In this document: positions 43,095 to 54,465 of the stretch, piece by piece
Layout: each line of letters starts with the position of its first letter
Numbering within the stretch: the first letter of the stretch is position 1
NCBI GenBank assembly: GCA_038229715.1
Contig: JBBROD010000013.1
Location: 1-64,000, forward strand
Origin: JANMES01 sp038229715
GTDB lineage: Bacteria; Planctomycetota; Phycisphaerae; Tepidisphaerales; Tepidisphaeraceae
Length of the DNA stretch: 64,000 nucleotides
Reading direction: 5' to 3'
Notes under the pieces: generated by a model
The model's input: only the letters and a program-made list of their open reading frames with translations
What the model was told of the DNA's origin: nothing
The model's database searches: none
Translations under genes and position numbers: made by a program

Positions 43095-44903
43095 TCAGGA
43101 TTTATCCTGAGACTCCAACTCACTCCAGCGGGCGTAGAGATGCTCCACCGCGTTTTGGGCTCGCCCGAGCTCATCGCAAACCGCGTGCATTTTGACGTGA
43201 TCGGAAATCACCGCAGGGTCGCCGAGTTGCTCCTGCAACTTGGCGACGCGCGTTTCCGCTTCTCCGATCGCGACTTCCATCCCGTCGAGCTCTTTCTGAT
43301 CCTTCCAACTCAATTTCTTCTTGCTCGACGAAGATGCTTTGGAAGTCGCTTGCGCCTTAGCAGAGGATCGCTTGTCGGCAGCGTCCTGCTTTTCTCGCTC
43401 GGCGCGGGCGGATTCCCACTGCGCCAGATCGGCGTACAGATTCGCGGTTCCCTTGCCATCGAGCGCCAGCAGATCGGTCGACACGCGGTCGAGCAGGTAG
43501 CGATCATGCGTCACCAGCAGCAGTGCGCCGGGATACGATTCCAGTGAGGTTTCAAGCACGTCAAGCGTGGCGATGTCGAGGTCGTTCGTCGGCTCGTCGA
43601 GGATGAGCACATCGCTCGGGCGTTGCATCAGCCGGGCGATGAGCACGCGGGCCTGCTCGCCGCCGGAAAGTTCGCTCACTGGGAGGTCGAGCTGTTCGGT
43701 GCGGAATAGAAACCGCTTGGCCCAGCCGGTGATGTGGAGGGTTTCGCCTTGAAAGCTGACGATATCACCGCCGGGCGAGAGCGCGCGGCGGAGAGTTTCG
43801 TTCTGGTCGAGGTGTTCGCGGTGCTGATCGAACACGACCACACGCAATCCATCAGCGCGGAAGACTGCGCCGGAATCGGGCGCGAGCTGGCCGTTGATCA
43901 GGCGGATCATCGTTGATTTCCCGCTGCCGTTGGGCCCGAGCAGACCCAGCCGCGTGCCGGGGGAGAGCACGAAGTTCACATCTCGGAACAACTCTCGGCC
44001 GCCCATAGACTTGGTCACTTTTTTCAGCTCGATCAGCTTGCGCGTCTTGCGGTCCGACGCGGCGAAGTCGATCTGCGCGGCGCCCTGCTGCGTGTTGCGC
44101 GTGCGCAGGTCCGCCAAGTCCGCCATCATCTCGCCGGCCCGTTCGATCCGGCCCTTAGCCTTGGTGGTTCGCGCTTTGGCGCCGCGGTGCAGCCAATCGA
44201 TCTCCCGCCGCACCGTGCTGGCCAGCGCGCGCTCGCGGCCTTGCTGGGCTTCGAGAAACTCTTCGCGTTTTTCGATGAATTCGCTGTAAGTGCCGTTATG
44301 GCTGAGGAATCCGTCGGGGTACGATTTGCCGAGTTCGATCACGCGGTTGACGCACGATTCGAGGAAACGCCGATCGTGGCTGACCGCCAGCGTAGCGAAC
44401 GGGGCCTCGGCGATGAGTTTTTCGAGCCACTCGATGCCTTCCAGATCGAGATGGTTTGTCGGCTCGTCGAGCAGTAGCAGATCGGGCTGACGCGCCATCT
44501 GCCGGACGATAGCGAGGCGCTTTTTCCACCCGCCGGACAGCGTGGACACGATCGCGTTCGGATCAGCGAAACCCGCGCGGTCGAGCGATTGAATCGCCTG
44601 CAGATGGCGGTCGTGCTCGTCGACGTGCTCATCTATCGCCGCCGCCACGCTATCAACCGCCGACAGTGTCGGCTCGAACGAATCTTCCTGGGGCACATAC
44701 CCGATGCGCAACTGCCGGCGCGCGATGAGTTCGCCGTCATCGGGCGCTTCCTGGCCAGCGAAAATTTTGAGCAATGTGGATTTGCCCGAGCCGTTCGCCC
44801 CGATCAGGCCGACGCGCTCGCCTTCGCTGAGGCCGAGTGTGATGCCCGCGAACAGGAGTCGGGGGCCGTAGGATTTGGCGAGATTACGTCCGGTCAGAAG
44901 CAT
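43095..44903 (-). CDS. ABC-F family ATPase (Uup-like)
   Basis: 602 residues with two ABC domains and no membrane segments: Walker A GANGSGKSTLL (~36) and GPNGSGKSTMI, signatures LSGGWKKRLAI and LSGGEQARVLI, Walker B LLLLDEPTNHLDLEGIEWLE and VLILDEPTNDLDIATLD. The C-terminal basic linker (AKAQATSKASSSSKKKLSW) plus coiled coil (KELDGMEVAIGEAETRVAKL) matches Uup, which acts on ribosomes or branched DNA intermediates rather than transport. Confidence 0.93.
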   Translation of the reverse strand: MLLTGRNLAKSYGPRLLFAGITLGLSEGERVGLIGANGSGKSTLLKIFAGQEAPDDGELIARRQLRIGYVPQEDSFEPTLSAVDSVAAAIDEHVDEHDRHLQAIQSLDRAGFADPNAIVSTLSGGWKKRLAIVRQMARQPDLLLLDEPTNHLDLEGIEWLEKLIAEAPFATLAVSHDRRFLESCVNRVIELGKSYPDGFLSHNGTYSEFIEKREEFLEAQQGRERALASTVRREIDWLHRGAKARTTKAKGRIERAGEMMADLADLRTRNTQQGAAQIDFAASDRKTRKLIELKKVTKSMGGRELFRDVNFVLSPGTRLGLLGPNGSGKSTMIRLINGQLAPDSGAVFRADGLRVVVFDQHREHLDQNETLRRALSPGGDIVSFQGETLHITGWAKRFLFRTEQLDLPVSELSGGEQARVLIARLMQRPSDVLILDEPTNDLDIATLDVLETSLESYPGALLLVTHDRYLLDRVSTDLLALDGKGTANLYADLAQWESARAEREKQDAADKRSSAKAQATSKASSSSKKKLSWKDQKELDGMEVAIGEAETRVAKLQEQLGDPAVISDHVKMHAVCDELGRAQNAVEHLYARWSELESQDKS

Positions 44904-44946
44904 CCGGGCAGGTTAGTCGAGAGTTTGCCGCGCGTCACGCATCACA

Positions 44947-45879
44947 TCAGTGAAGCGGCCTGGTCGCGCGCATCAAGCGGTCGCGGACGGCCAGCCAGCG
45001 CGGTTCGTCGGGCGGCATTTCGACGTAGATCGCGCGGAGGTTTTGCGCGTCCAGTGAGCGGAGTTTTTCGTAAATCGTGCGGGCGTAGGCGATCGGGTCG
45101 ATGTCGCAGCGGATGACGGCGGCGTTGTCGGTGGCGATGGATGACAACGCGCTCGACTCAAACCGATACGCCGGCGTGGCGGGGGCGTAGTGGATCGCGT
45201 GTTGCCCCGGCGACAATGCCGGCTCGGTCGTCGGCGTGATGTGGTGTTGCACGATCACCCGGCCGATGACGGATTCGATCTGCTCGCGACTGATCCCGCC
45301 GGGGCGGAGGATCGCGGGGACGTCGGTCGACAGATTCAGCACGGTCGATTCGATGCCGACCCGGCAGGGGCCGCCGTCGAGGATGAGGTCGACCGCGTCG
45401 CCGAGTTCGTCGCGGACGTGGCTCGCGGTGGTCGGGCTGACGCGCGTGCTGCGGTTAGCGCTCGGGCCGGCCAGCGGGCGGTCGAATCGGCGGAGCAGTT
45501 CCAGCGTCAGCGGGTGATCGGGCGACCGCAAGCCGACCGTCGGTCCGCCGGCGGTGGCGAACGCGCTGATGGCGGAAGTTTTTTCCAGCACGAGCGTGAT
45601 CGGCCCCGGCCAAAACGCGTCGGCGATCTGCTGCGCTTTCTTCGGCCAGTTTTTGGCGTAACGCCTGGCGACGGTGGCACCTGCCACATGGCAGATCAGC
45701 GGATTGGTAGTCGGTCGGCCCTTGGCTTTGAAGATTCGTACGACGGCGGCGTCGCTGGTGGCGTCGGCGCCCAGGCCGTATACGGTTTCGGTGGGGAAGG
45801 CGACGAGTTTGCCGGCGCGCAGCAACGCTACCGCGCGGTCGAGATCGGGTTCGCGTAGGAATGGGTCCACAGACGGCAC
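44947..45879 (-). CDS. tsaC: L-threonylcarbamoyladenylate synthase (Sua5/TsaC)
   Basis: 310 residues, GTG start. YrdC domain: GKLVAFPTETVYGLGADATS, KAKGRPTTNPLICHV, RSPDHPLTLELLRRF, GPSANRSTRVSPTTASHV, and the late IESTVLNLS. The extra C-terminal ~100 residues (HYAPATPAYRF... ) form the Sua5 domain, so this is the long, Sua5-type enzyme. It makes threonylcarbamoyl-AMP from Thr, bicarbonate and ATP for t6A37 tRNA modification. Confidence 0.93.
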   Translation of the reverse strand: MPSVDPFLREPDLDRAVALLRAGKLVAFPTETVYGLGADATSDAAVVRIFKAKGRPTTNPLICHVAGATVARRYAKNWPKKAQQIADAFWPGPITLVLEKTSAISAFATAGGPTVGLRSPDHPLTLELLRRFDRPLAGPSANRSTRVSPTTASHVRDELGDAVDLILDGGPCRVGIESTVLNLSTDVPAILRPGGISREQIESVIGRVIVQHHITPTTEPALSPGQHAIHYAPATPAYRFESSALSSIATDNAAVIRCDIDPIAYARTIYEKLRSLDAQNLRAIYVEMPPDEPRWLAVRDRLMRATRPLH

Positions 45880-45951
45880 ACATTACACAGAATCGAGTGC
45901 GCGGGGTATGGTAGGTTTACTTAGGTGTGCGTGAATACCCGAGGGATTTTT

Positions 45952-46725
45952 CTACGCCACGCCGAGGCGTGCCCGGCGGGCTTCTTGGCGCTGGAGCTCG
46001 CCGACGATTTTGGTGAGCTTGGCCATGGCGTGTCGCCCGTCGAGGCTGTTGTCGAGCCCTTTGAATGCGATGCCCGTCCGAATCTTCATGGGTTCCGAGC
46101 CCGGCAGCGGTTGGCGCATCGTCCCCTCGAGAATGAGTTCCACTTCGCCGGTGGTGATCGCAACGCGCAGCCGGTCTTCGCAGCAGACTTTGGGCGATAC
46201 ACCATTGACTCCGACAAAGAGCACGCCGACCCCGCCGGTGCTGATGTCGAGCAACTTCGTTTCGATGCGAGCACTGGCTGCGGGCTTATCGCGGACGGGG
46301 ATGCGCGGGGCAATCCGCCAGACCTCCAGCCGAATCTCCGCTTCTACAGGCACGCGCACGCGGTAGTTGGTGCGACGCTGCATCTGCTTGATCGACGTCG
46401 GCAGCTGCACGCGAACGGCGCAGACGGTGGTTTCGGCGTTGACCGGGTAATCATCTTTGCGTTCAAGCAGGACGGAGGTGAACACGCTTTTCACCTCTGC
46501 GGTTTTGAAACTGATGCCGGCCGGCTTTTTTTCTTTGATCAACTCGTCGATCAGGGCGCGATCGTCCGGGCTGCATTCCATCCAAAAGCCGTCGTCGGCC
46601 ACTGCCAGGAAACGCGCCTTCTGGTGGCGTAGCATCCCTGCGGATGGGAGCGAAAGAACCGCGCCGGTGTTTCGGGCGACGGCATCGAGAAGTTGCTGGA
46701 AATCGGTATCGGGCATTGGGAGCAT
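45952..46725 (-). CDS. YcgR-like PilZ (c-di-GMP) protein
   Basis: 257 residues. N-terminal YcgR-like domain, then a PilZ domain with RRTNYRVRV (RxxxR) and LLDISTGGVGVLFVG (D/NxSxxG) that together bind c-di-GMP. In YcgR this slows flagellar rotation; a YjfB-type motility protein is encoded at 63804, but no flagellar genes are in the window. Cytoplasmic. Confidence 0.82.
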   Translation of the reverse strand: MLPMPDTDFQQLLDAVARNTGAVLSLPSAGMLRHQKARFLAVADDGFWMECSPDDRALIDELIKEKKPAGISFKTAEVKSVFTSVLLERKDDYPVNAETTVCAVRVQLPTSIKQMQRRTNYRVRVPVEAEIRLEVWRIAPRIPVRDKPAASARIETKLLDISTGGVGVLFVGVNGVSPKVCCEDRLRVAITTGEVELILEGTMRQPLPGSEPMKIRTGIAFKGLDNSLDGRHAMAKLTKIVGELQRQEARRARLGVA

Positions 46726-46803
46726 CCTACAGATAGCTTATCGACTCAAATCGATAATTGAATCAAGGCTGCCCGCCATTCAATAACTAATAGAAAAGCG
46801 GAC

Positions 46804-47403
46804 CTATTTTCGGCGAAGTCCGACGAAGAGTCCCATCATGCTGCTTCCTGACGTTGGAAGGTGCGCGAGGGCCGCGTCTTTCAATCTGCCGGCCTGATCG
46901 GTGACCCAGGCGATGGAATTCGAATACTTTTCTTTTGCGGCCGTCAGATCGACGTTCACGACGTTGAAATAGGAGAGCCCCAGCATTAATCCGCCGATGA
47001 GCACGGTGATCAGCAGCATGGCTTTGATGAACACACGGAACGCCCACCCGATGATGTACGCCGCGACAAAGCTTATACCGGTGCGCGTCATCGCCGGGGA
47101 GTGTTGCGTGAAGAACGAGTCGTCGGTTGTGGCGGTGGGGTTCGGCTCGCTCTGCGCCGGCGGGGCCGTGGCGGGGTCGACGAAGTTGGGCGCGTGGTCC
47201 GGCGGGGTGGCGCTTTCGGTTCGGGTATCGACCGTAGCCGGAGTCGTAGGATTCAAACTGTGATAGGTTTGTCCCGCGACGCCCGTTCCACCAATCATCG
47301 CCGCCAACCCCAGCGCGATTTTTTTCCAACCGGCCATCTGGAACAGATCACCAAAAAACCGCGTTACGATAGACGGCTTCCCGCCGAATTCCGACTCAGA
47401 CAT
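46804..47403 (-). CDS. FUN14-family-like membrane protein
   Basis: About 199 residues from ATG 47403 (MSESEFGGK); the frame continues upstream without a ribosome site. An N-terminal hydrophobic segment (IALGLAAMIGGTGVAG), a Pro/Thr-rich linker (~45-95), and C-terminal membrane helices (GISFVAAYIIGWAFRVFIKA; LLITVLIGGLMLGLSYF) ending in LPTSGSSMMGLFVGLRRK, the FUN14 C-terminal signature. Function in bacteria unknown; mitochondrial FUNDC1 relatives are mitophagy receptors. Confidence 0.7.
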   Translation of the reverse strand: MSESEFGGKPSIVTRFFGDLFQMAGWKKIALGLAAMIGGTGVAGQTYHSLNPTTPATVDTRTESATPPDHAPNFVDPATAPPAQSEPNPTATTDDSFFTQHSPAMTRTGISFVAAYIIGWAFRVFIKAMLLITVLIGGLMLGLSYFNVVNVDLTAAKEKYSNSIAWVTDQAGRLKDAALAHLPTSGSSMMGLFVGLRRK

Positions 47404-47679
47404 GCAGCGCCCCTTTCCGGTGACTCGATTGTAATTCAATTCACTTAAATGAGTAGCGTCCATTTCGGTACGAATGCCAACCCAGGATTGATGCACCAGA
47501 TGGGCCTGCGGAGCAATCAGTCGATTGAAGCCGCGCGACTCAGATTTCGGCGAAAATCGAGCTAAAAATGCGCCAATTGTGTGGAAAGATGTTGCCATTA
47601 ACCGAGATTCGGTTAGTTATGTAGACACTCGAACACGGATGTTCGAGCGAGCACATCGGGGGATCAGGAGAAATTGCAA

Positions 47680-49254
47680 ATGCGGCCAACACGGATGTTG
47701 ATCGGGAAGACGCTCTGGGCAAGCGGATTCAGCGTTTTGTTATTCGCCAATTCTGCCAAGGCTGGGGACTTTGTCTGGAACACCGTCATTGATGATACGT
47801 CCGGGATAGAATCCGGCACGCTCACATTTTTCGGCGCTGACGAGATCGTTGTCGGGACCGGCGGAACCGTCGCGACGATTTCCACACTTGATAACGGATC
47901 GAACCAACTCAAGTACGTGACATTCAACGCGTCCAACGGAAGCGTAGCGACCCAGATCATCGCCCGGCCGGGGAATTCAGGCACGCTCACGCTGTCGCAA
48001 GGAGTCAACACCTATCACACAAACAGCCCTGCCACGGCGTTTGGGGATTTCGCGGGACTCGCGTTGACGGAATCGGGCGGCTTACGACTCACATTCGCCG
48101 CCGAGGAAGAGGCCGTCAGCAACCCGCCTAAGGGGCTCTTTCAAGCGTCTGTCAGCGGAAACACGGTCACGCCGAGCACGATCATTTATCAGTCCGCGTA
48201 TACACTCGATACGGCTACCGGCATTAGCCTGCCGGACCTTCATGCCCAGGTAAATGCCAGCGGCACGGTGGCGTATCAGGCGGCGGCGGGATCGAATCAG
48301 GCGATTTTCTCGTCGGCCTCCAACACGGCGGTGGTTACCAGTGCTGACTTGAAAAACTTCAATCGCGTACCGGCGTCGGTTGACATTAAGCGGATCGCGA
48401 TCGCGTCGGACGGGTCGGTCGCATTTCGCGCCACAAAGCTAGACGATTCGGCGACCGGCATCTATCGAAACAACACGCTTACGCCAGTCGTTTCAGGATT
48501 GAGCACCGACAGCCGGCTGATCGAAGCCAGCACCGATCACGTGCTGTATACGAAAATGAGTGGATCAACCGAATCGCTCTACATCGCGCCCGATAACGGC
48601 ACGGCTGTGCAGTTATCTTCGTACGACACGCTGTCGGTCTTCCGCGGCAAAGCGGTGATGACGCAGCAGACCCGCGTGGCGTACTTCGATCTGGACGGTG
48701 CACCGGAAAACGCCGGCCATGAATCCGACGCAACGCTGCAGTATTACGACGCGAACAATTCGACGAAGAAAACCGTCGCCTACGTCGGCGAAACGGTTGG
48801 CGCTTCGTTTACGATCAAAAACTTCTACCCGTTCGACAATCAAATCGATCCGAAGTTAAACGACCGCGGCACGGTGGTGTACGACGCGATTCTTTCCAGC
48901 ATCGACAACCACGACGTACAGGCGATTCTGGTCTGGGACAGCCTGAGTGAGACTTCGAAAATCGTTGTGAAGGTTGACCTGACGGATGGAACGTACAGCG
49001 ATACCTATACGCTCGGCAACACGGACTATGCGGTGACGGGCATTAGCATTTCGACTTCGCGCGAAAATGTGGCTTACGGGCCGTTGAAAGACGCACTCAG
49101 CGACGATAACTGGTTGGCGTTTGGCCTGTCGTACAACGACGGATTCACGGACCATCAAGTGATCGTCAACACGCTGGTTCCCGAGCCCGCCTCGGCCGGG
49201 CTGATGCTTTCGGCCGGGGCGGCCGCGATGCTTCGACGCCGGCGCCGACGATAA
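47680..49254 (+). CDS. PEP-CTERM secreted protein (beta-rich)
   Basis: 524 residues from ATG 47680 with CAGGAG nine bases before. Signal peptide (LWASGFSVLLFANSAKAGDF); the body is a repetitive beta-propeller-like fold (e.g. LPDLHAQVNASGTVAYQAAA, VDIKRIAIASDGSVAFRATK). The C-terminus VPEPASAGLMLSAGAAAMLR followed by Arg-rich RRRRR is a PEP-CTERM sorting tag: PEP motif, hydrophobic helix, basic tail, processed by exosortase. Linked to exopolysaccharide-associated surface proteins; no exosortase gene is in the window. Confidence 0.85.
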   Translation: MRPTRMLIGKTLWASGFSVLLFANSAKAGDFVWNTVIDDTSGIESGTLTFFGADEIVVGTGGTVATISTLDNGSNQLKYVTFNASNGSVATQIIARPGNSGTLTLSQGVNTYHTNSPATAFGDFAGLALTESGGLRLTFAAEEEAVSNPPKGLFQASVSGNTVTPSTIIYQSAYTLDTATGISLPDLHAQVNASGTVAYQAAAGSNQAIFSSASNTAVVTSADLKNFNRVPASVDIKRIAIASDGSVAFRATKLDDSATGIYRNNTLTPVVSGLSTDSRLIEASTDHVLYTKMSGSTESLYIAPDNGTAVQLSSYDTLSVFRGKAVMTQQTRVAYFDLDGAPENAGHESDATLQYYDANNSTKKTVAYVGETVGASFTIKNFYPFDNQIDPKLNDRGTVVYDAILSSIDNHDVQAILVWDSLSETSKIVVKVDLTDGTYSDTYTLGNTDYAVTGISISTSRENVAYGPLKDALSDDNWLAFGLSYNDGFTDHQVIVNTLVPEPASAGLMLSAGAAAMLRRRRRR

Positions 49255-49355
49255 CGCCTGTCCTGCCGGCACACTTGCCAGACTGGCAGCCGATCGGGCG
49301 GGACTGTCGATTTGGCACACTTTGGGTCGGCTGGGCGAATTTCGTAAACTCAATT

Positions 49356-49400
49356 TTGACAACTGTTTAAACAACAGCGGATGGATGGCACACTCTTTGC
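49356..49400 (+). promoter_or_regulatory. dnaK promoter region with candidate sigma54 site and palindrome
   Basis: TGGCACACTCTTTGC (49386-49400) has GG-N10-GC spacing and the -24/-12 words of sigma54 promoters, about 62 bases before the dnaK ATG. Just upstream are TTGACA (49356-49361) and the palindrome-like CTGTTTAAACAACAG, a possible operator. No CIRCE element (TTAGCACTC-N9-GAGTGCTAA) is visible. Sigma54 control of dnaK would be unusual. Confidence 0.4.
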
Positions 49401-49461
49401 CACATCGCTCGTAGTCCATCCCTGCGCATGCACGGGTCGACGCGAACAGGAGACTATCAAC

Positions 49462-51375
<1,914 letters not shown>

Positions 51376-51407
51376 TCGGCTGTCACTGAGACTGAACGAC
51401 GATAACC

Positions 51408-51445
51408 GAAGGCGGCCTCCACAAGTGGGCCGCCTTCTTCATTCG
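51408..51445 (+). terminator. dnaK terminator
   Basis: GAAGGCGGCC (51408-51417) pairs with GGCCGCCTTC (51428-51437), a 10-bp stem, followed by TTCATT. 33 bases after the dnaK stop. Confidence 0.8.
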
Positions 51446-51551
51446 GTATTGAATGTCTCGCATGACACGTCGAGAAACGACGCGCGGCACCCCAGCGCAA
51501 ATCGAGTCTATTACGGTTTTTATTTAATTCACGCGCCATCTGACGCAACTC

Positions 51552-51632
51552 GTCATTCCGAGGTACGCCGAGGAATCTCGGGAAACGAGCGGTTCTCGTA
51601 CGCCGAGATTCCTCGGCGTACCTCGGAATGAC
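51552..51632. repeat. Intergenic hairpin element, copy B (subfamily 2)
   Basis: Perfect 29-bp arms (51552-51580 and 51604-51632), left arm starting GTCATTCCGAGGTACGCCGA; 23-base loop. Same family as 40383, 57543 and 60698, with GAGGAATC instead of GAAGGATC in the stem. Between dnaK and the convergent dodecin gene. Confidence 0.9.
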
Positions 51633-51675
51633 AGAGCAGGAAGCGCGAGGATTAAGCCAATTTCATACACCCGAA

Positions 51676-51885
51676 TTAATCTTCGATTTTGAACCCGACC
51701 TTCAGTGTCACCTGCCATTCATGTACTTTGTTATCGCGGATCGCGCCGCGGGTTTCGATGACTTGAAACCACGACAGATGTCGGATGCTGCGTGAGGCGA
51801 TCGCGATCGCGGTTTGCACGGCTTCTTCGATCGAAGTGCTGCTCGTGCCGGTGAGTTCAAGCGATTTGTACACATGTCCGTCCAT
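51676..51885 (-). CDS. Dodecin
   Basis: 69 residues with the full dodecin pattern: VYKSLELTGTSSTSIEEAVQ, SWFQVIETRGAIRDNKVHEW and QVTLKVGF. Twelve copies assemble a hollow sphere that stores or sequesters flavins (FMN/riboflavin) or CoA; the Trp in SWFQV stacks on the flavin. Convergent with dnaK. The riboflavin gene ribD is elsewhere in the window. Confidence 0.93.
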   Translation of the reverse strand: MDGHVYKSLELTGTSSTSIEEAVQTAIAIASRSIRHLSWFQVIETRGAIRDNKVHEWQVTLKVGFKIED

Positions 51886-51987
51886 ATAAGCTCCTGACCT
51901 TTGAGAGTTAGAGAATGATACGCTCGCCCACGAGGGATTTTACCTGAGCGCGGGATATTTTGATCGCCGGCAAGTATCATCTGGGGC

Positions 51988-52494
51988 ATGATAGACAAAT
52001 CGTTCGCGCAATGGTTTTTAACGCGGGTCGAGCCTTTCCGCGACGTCCCTCCTGAAAAGCTCGCCGCCGAGCGGGAGGCGATGAGCAAGCAGCAGGAGTT
52101 CAACAACCACTACGCAGATTTCCTCAACTCTGCGGTTTTTCCGGCGGTTGAGTCGCTCGTGAAACTGCTGGCCAAGTCGGGGATCGTGCATCGGGTTTCG
52201 ACGTGGGGGAATCAGTTGTCACTTCGGGTTCATTTGGCTTGGCGGTGGGGCGAGTTGGTCATTATGCAGTCGCATCAGGATTGCGTGACGTTCGAGCACC
52301 ACGTCATCACCGAAGGCGAACGCCGCGGCGATGACTCAGCCGACGATCATTCACACACCTACGACCTTCGCGATCCACTGCCGGCCAGCGTGGCAGAGCA
52401 CGAACTTCAGTTTTTCCTTGGACGTGTCGGGCAGGACCTGGTCGAGGGCGAACCACAAGCCGAAATCCCGCCCGGCGAAGAAGGGGAATCGTAA
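51988..52494 (+). CDS. Conserved hypothetical protein
   Basis: 168 residues, soluble, alpha/beta mix with a helical start (FAQWFLTRVEPFRDVPPEKL) and an acidic Pro-rich tail (EIPPGEEGES). No motif recognised. The short GDSADDHSHTYD segment is His/Asp-rich. Start ATG 51988; the next gene follows 71 bp later on the same strand. Function unknown. Confidence 0.65.
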   Translation: MIDKSFAQWFLTRVEPFRDVPPEKLAAEREAMSKQQEFNNHYADFLNSAVFPAVESLVKLLAKSGIVHRVSTWGNQLSLRVHLAWRWGELVIMQSHQDCVTFEHHVITEGERRGDDSADDHSHTYDLRDPLPASVAEHELQFFLGRVGQDLVEGEPQAEIPPGEEGES

Positions 52495-52565
52495 CGGGTT
52501 TGATTCCCGGCTGGATCGGAGTGCGCCGCAAGTCTAGTATTGGCCGATTCTGCGAGGGAGCATGT

Positions 52566-52958
52566 ATGGGCAAGAAAGTTATTCTGGTCGGCCACTGTGG
52601 CGCGGATAGTTCGTATCTTCGAATGGCAGTGAAAGCATCGCGACCCGACGCGGAGTTTTTGTTTGCCGAGAGCGACAAGGAACTCAAGCACGCCGTCATG
52701 GACGGTGCGGACTTGGTGCTGTTTAACCGCGTTGTCGATTACGGGTTTGATTCCGAAGAAGGCATCGAACTGATCCGGTTGTATAAAAAAGCCTTTCCGG
52801 CGATGAAATCGATGCTGGTGAGCAACTACGAATCCGCACAGGCCGACGCTGTCAAAGCCGGGGCGATGCCGGGGTTCGGAAAACGCGAGATCGGCACGCC
52901 CCGCGTGAAGCAACTGCTGGCGGAGGTTTTGTCGGACTCTCAGACCGCCACTCGATGA
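52566..52958 (+). CDS. Receiver-like small protein
   Basis: 130 residues from ATG 52566 (GGGAG at about 52556). MGKKVILVGHCGADSSYLRM, LKHAVMDGADLVLFNRVVDYG and AMKSMLVSNYESAQADAVKA follow the alpha/beta order of a CheY-type receiver, but the phosphoacceptor Asp and conserved Lys are not where expected, so it is probably a pseudo-receiver. Could equally be another flavodoxin-like fold. No kinase is nearby. Confidence 0.55.
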   Translation: MGKKVILVGHCGADSSYLRMAVKASRPDAEFLFAESDKELKHAVMDGADLVLFNRVVDYGFDSEEGIELIRLYKKAFPAMKSMLVSNYESAQADAVKAGAMPGFGKREIGTPRVKQLLAEVLSDSQTATR

Positions 52959-53079
52959 CGGATTTGCGTGATTTGACGGTTTCAGACGGAATCGAAACCC
53001 ATCGCCGGGCGTATTTTACCCAGTTTCACAGTTTGTTTGCCGATAGACAGGGAAAGGCGCTAGCGGGGTTTGAATTCTG

Positions 53080-53113
53080 TTGACATCCCCCGGCGATTCC
53101 GGTCTGCTATAAA
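53080..53113 (+). promoter_or_regulatory. Extended -10 promoter for PEP-CTERM gene
   Basis: TGCTATAAA (TG at 53105-53106, TATAAA at 53108-53113) is an extended -10 site. TTGACA at 53080-53085 is too far away (22 bp) for a standard spacer, so the extended -10 probably acts alone. The start codon is about 88 bases downstream, leaving a leader of roughly 80 bases. Confidence 0.5.
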
Positions 53114-53200
53114 TCAGGACGAGTCAGGTTCTTACCCGACTCGGGAGAAATGCGGCTGCGACACGACGTTGCAGACCTGAATTGTTGGTTTGGAGGTCCG

Positions 53201-54253
53201 ATGTCTGTCGTTAAAAATTTGTCTCGCTCGATCCTCGCTGCGGCCGTGCTGAGCATTGCTTCAGTCGCTTCGGCAAGCCTGATCAATGTCGATTCGATCA
53301 CGACCGGCGTCGGCACGGGAACGGCCAGTTCGACCGTTGCGCCGGGTGGTGAAAAATCTTCGTTCTTCAAGACCAACACTAACTACACGGTTAATTTCCA
53401 AGGCGGCGCTGCCCCGGTGACGAGCATCATCGCCGGCGGTCAAACTTACAATACTATCACTCCGGCTGATTCAGTCACCATTCGCAAAAATCAGGGCAAC
53501 ACGAAGACGCCGGACTACAGCCCGATCTGGTATCAGGGTTCGGTCACCGGCAGCACGGTCAACCTCAAGGGCACTCGGCAGAATTCGCTGTCGGATGCGT
53601 TGAAGCAGAACGACGTGTATGTCGGCGTTGACAACCTCTTCTCCAACCGCCAGGGCGGCAACGGCAATAACGTTCGCTCCGAGCGGCTCGACGTGGTCTT
53701 CAGCAGCGGAATTACCTCGGCGGCGAACAAAGTGTTTGGCGTGTTTGAACGCGGTAGAGCCACCGGTCCGAACTCGCACGACCCGTTCAAGATTGCGGCG
53801 ATCACCAGCGTCGACGCTAACGGCAACCCGACCGGCTACGGAAACGTGATCGCTGTCGACCGTGGCTGGGGCACCGCTTCGGTTCTCGGCTCGTCGATCT
53901 CGTCGATCATCCTTCGCAACAGCAACGGCAACTCCGATCTGACCAGCCCGTCGGCGATCATCCCTCAGCCGATCGGCGGGGTGCTGATTCCGACCGACGA
54001 CTTGGCCGGCCCGGGCGTCACCATCTTCGGGTACTCGCTGTTCGCGTACGATGTCACCGGAACGGGCAATGAACTGCTCGACTGGACCAACAAGAACTAC
54101 TTCCCCACCAACACCCAGCACCAGTTCGGCGGGTTAGATTTGGTGAGCATCACCGGGCTGATCCAACTCAACGCAGTACCCGAACCCGCAGCGCTCTCGA
54201 TGATGGGTTTAGGAGCATTCGCACTGCTCCGTCGGCGTCGCGCCCGAGCTTGA
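53201..54253 (+). CDS. PEP-CTERM secreted protein
   Basis: 350 residues from ATG 53201 (GGAGG 4 bases upstream). Signal peptide (SRSILAAAVLSIASVASASL), low-complexity Gly/Thr/Asn-rich body, and the sorting tail VPEPAALSMMGLGAFALLRR followed by RRARA. The body repeats Gly-Asn-Gly and Ser-Thr motifs and lacks enzymatic residues, so a surface or matrix protein anchored or released by exosortase is likely. Followed directly by a hairpin terminator. Confidence 0.85.
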   Translation: MSVVKNLSRSILAAAVLSIASVASASLINVDSITTGVGTGTASSTVAPGGEKSSFFKTNTNYTVNFQGGAAPVTSIIAGGQTYNTITPADSVTIRKNQGNTKTPDYSPIWYQGSVTGSTVNLKGTRQNSLSDALKQNDVYVGVDNLFSNRQGGNGNNVRSERLDVVFSSGITSAANKVFGVFERGRATGPNSHDPFKIAAITSVDANGNPTGYGNVIAVDRGWGTASVLGSSISSIILRNSNGNSDLTSPSAIIPQPIGGVLIPTDDLAGPGVTIFGYSLFAYDVTGTGNELLDWTNKNYFPTNTQHQFGGLDLVSITGLIQLNAVPEPAALSMMGLGAFALLRRRRARA

Positions 54254-54283
54254 AGCGACTTCGAAACATTCAATCAATCACCG

Positions 54284-54314
54284 GGCTTGCCACTTCAGTG
54301 GCAAGCCTTCTTTT
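54284..54314 (+). terminator. Terminator of PEP-CTERM gene
   Basis: GGCTTGCCACT (54284-54294) and AGTGGCAAGCC (54297-54307) form an 11-bp stem with a 2-base loop, followed by TTCTTTTTG. Confidence 0.85.
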
Positions 54315-54465
54315 TGATCTTGACGCCAATCCCCCACTGCCCTATAGATTAATAGGATTATCTGAAAAGAACCCAGCGATAAACGCGGATTTGCGATCGC
54401 GTTCCCGCGCCGCTATCTTCGCTTCTCCCGTCGCAAAACCGCAGGGAAATTCAGAAGGATTTGTC

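Noticed and set aside
49309..49325. Second sigma54-like word TTTGGCACACTTTGGG upstream of dnaK
   Set aside because: The GG-N10-GC spacing fails (GT at the -12 position).
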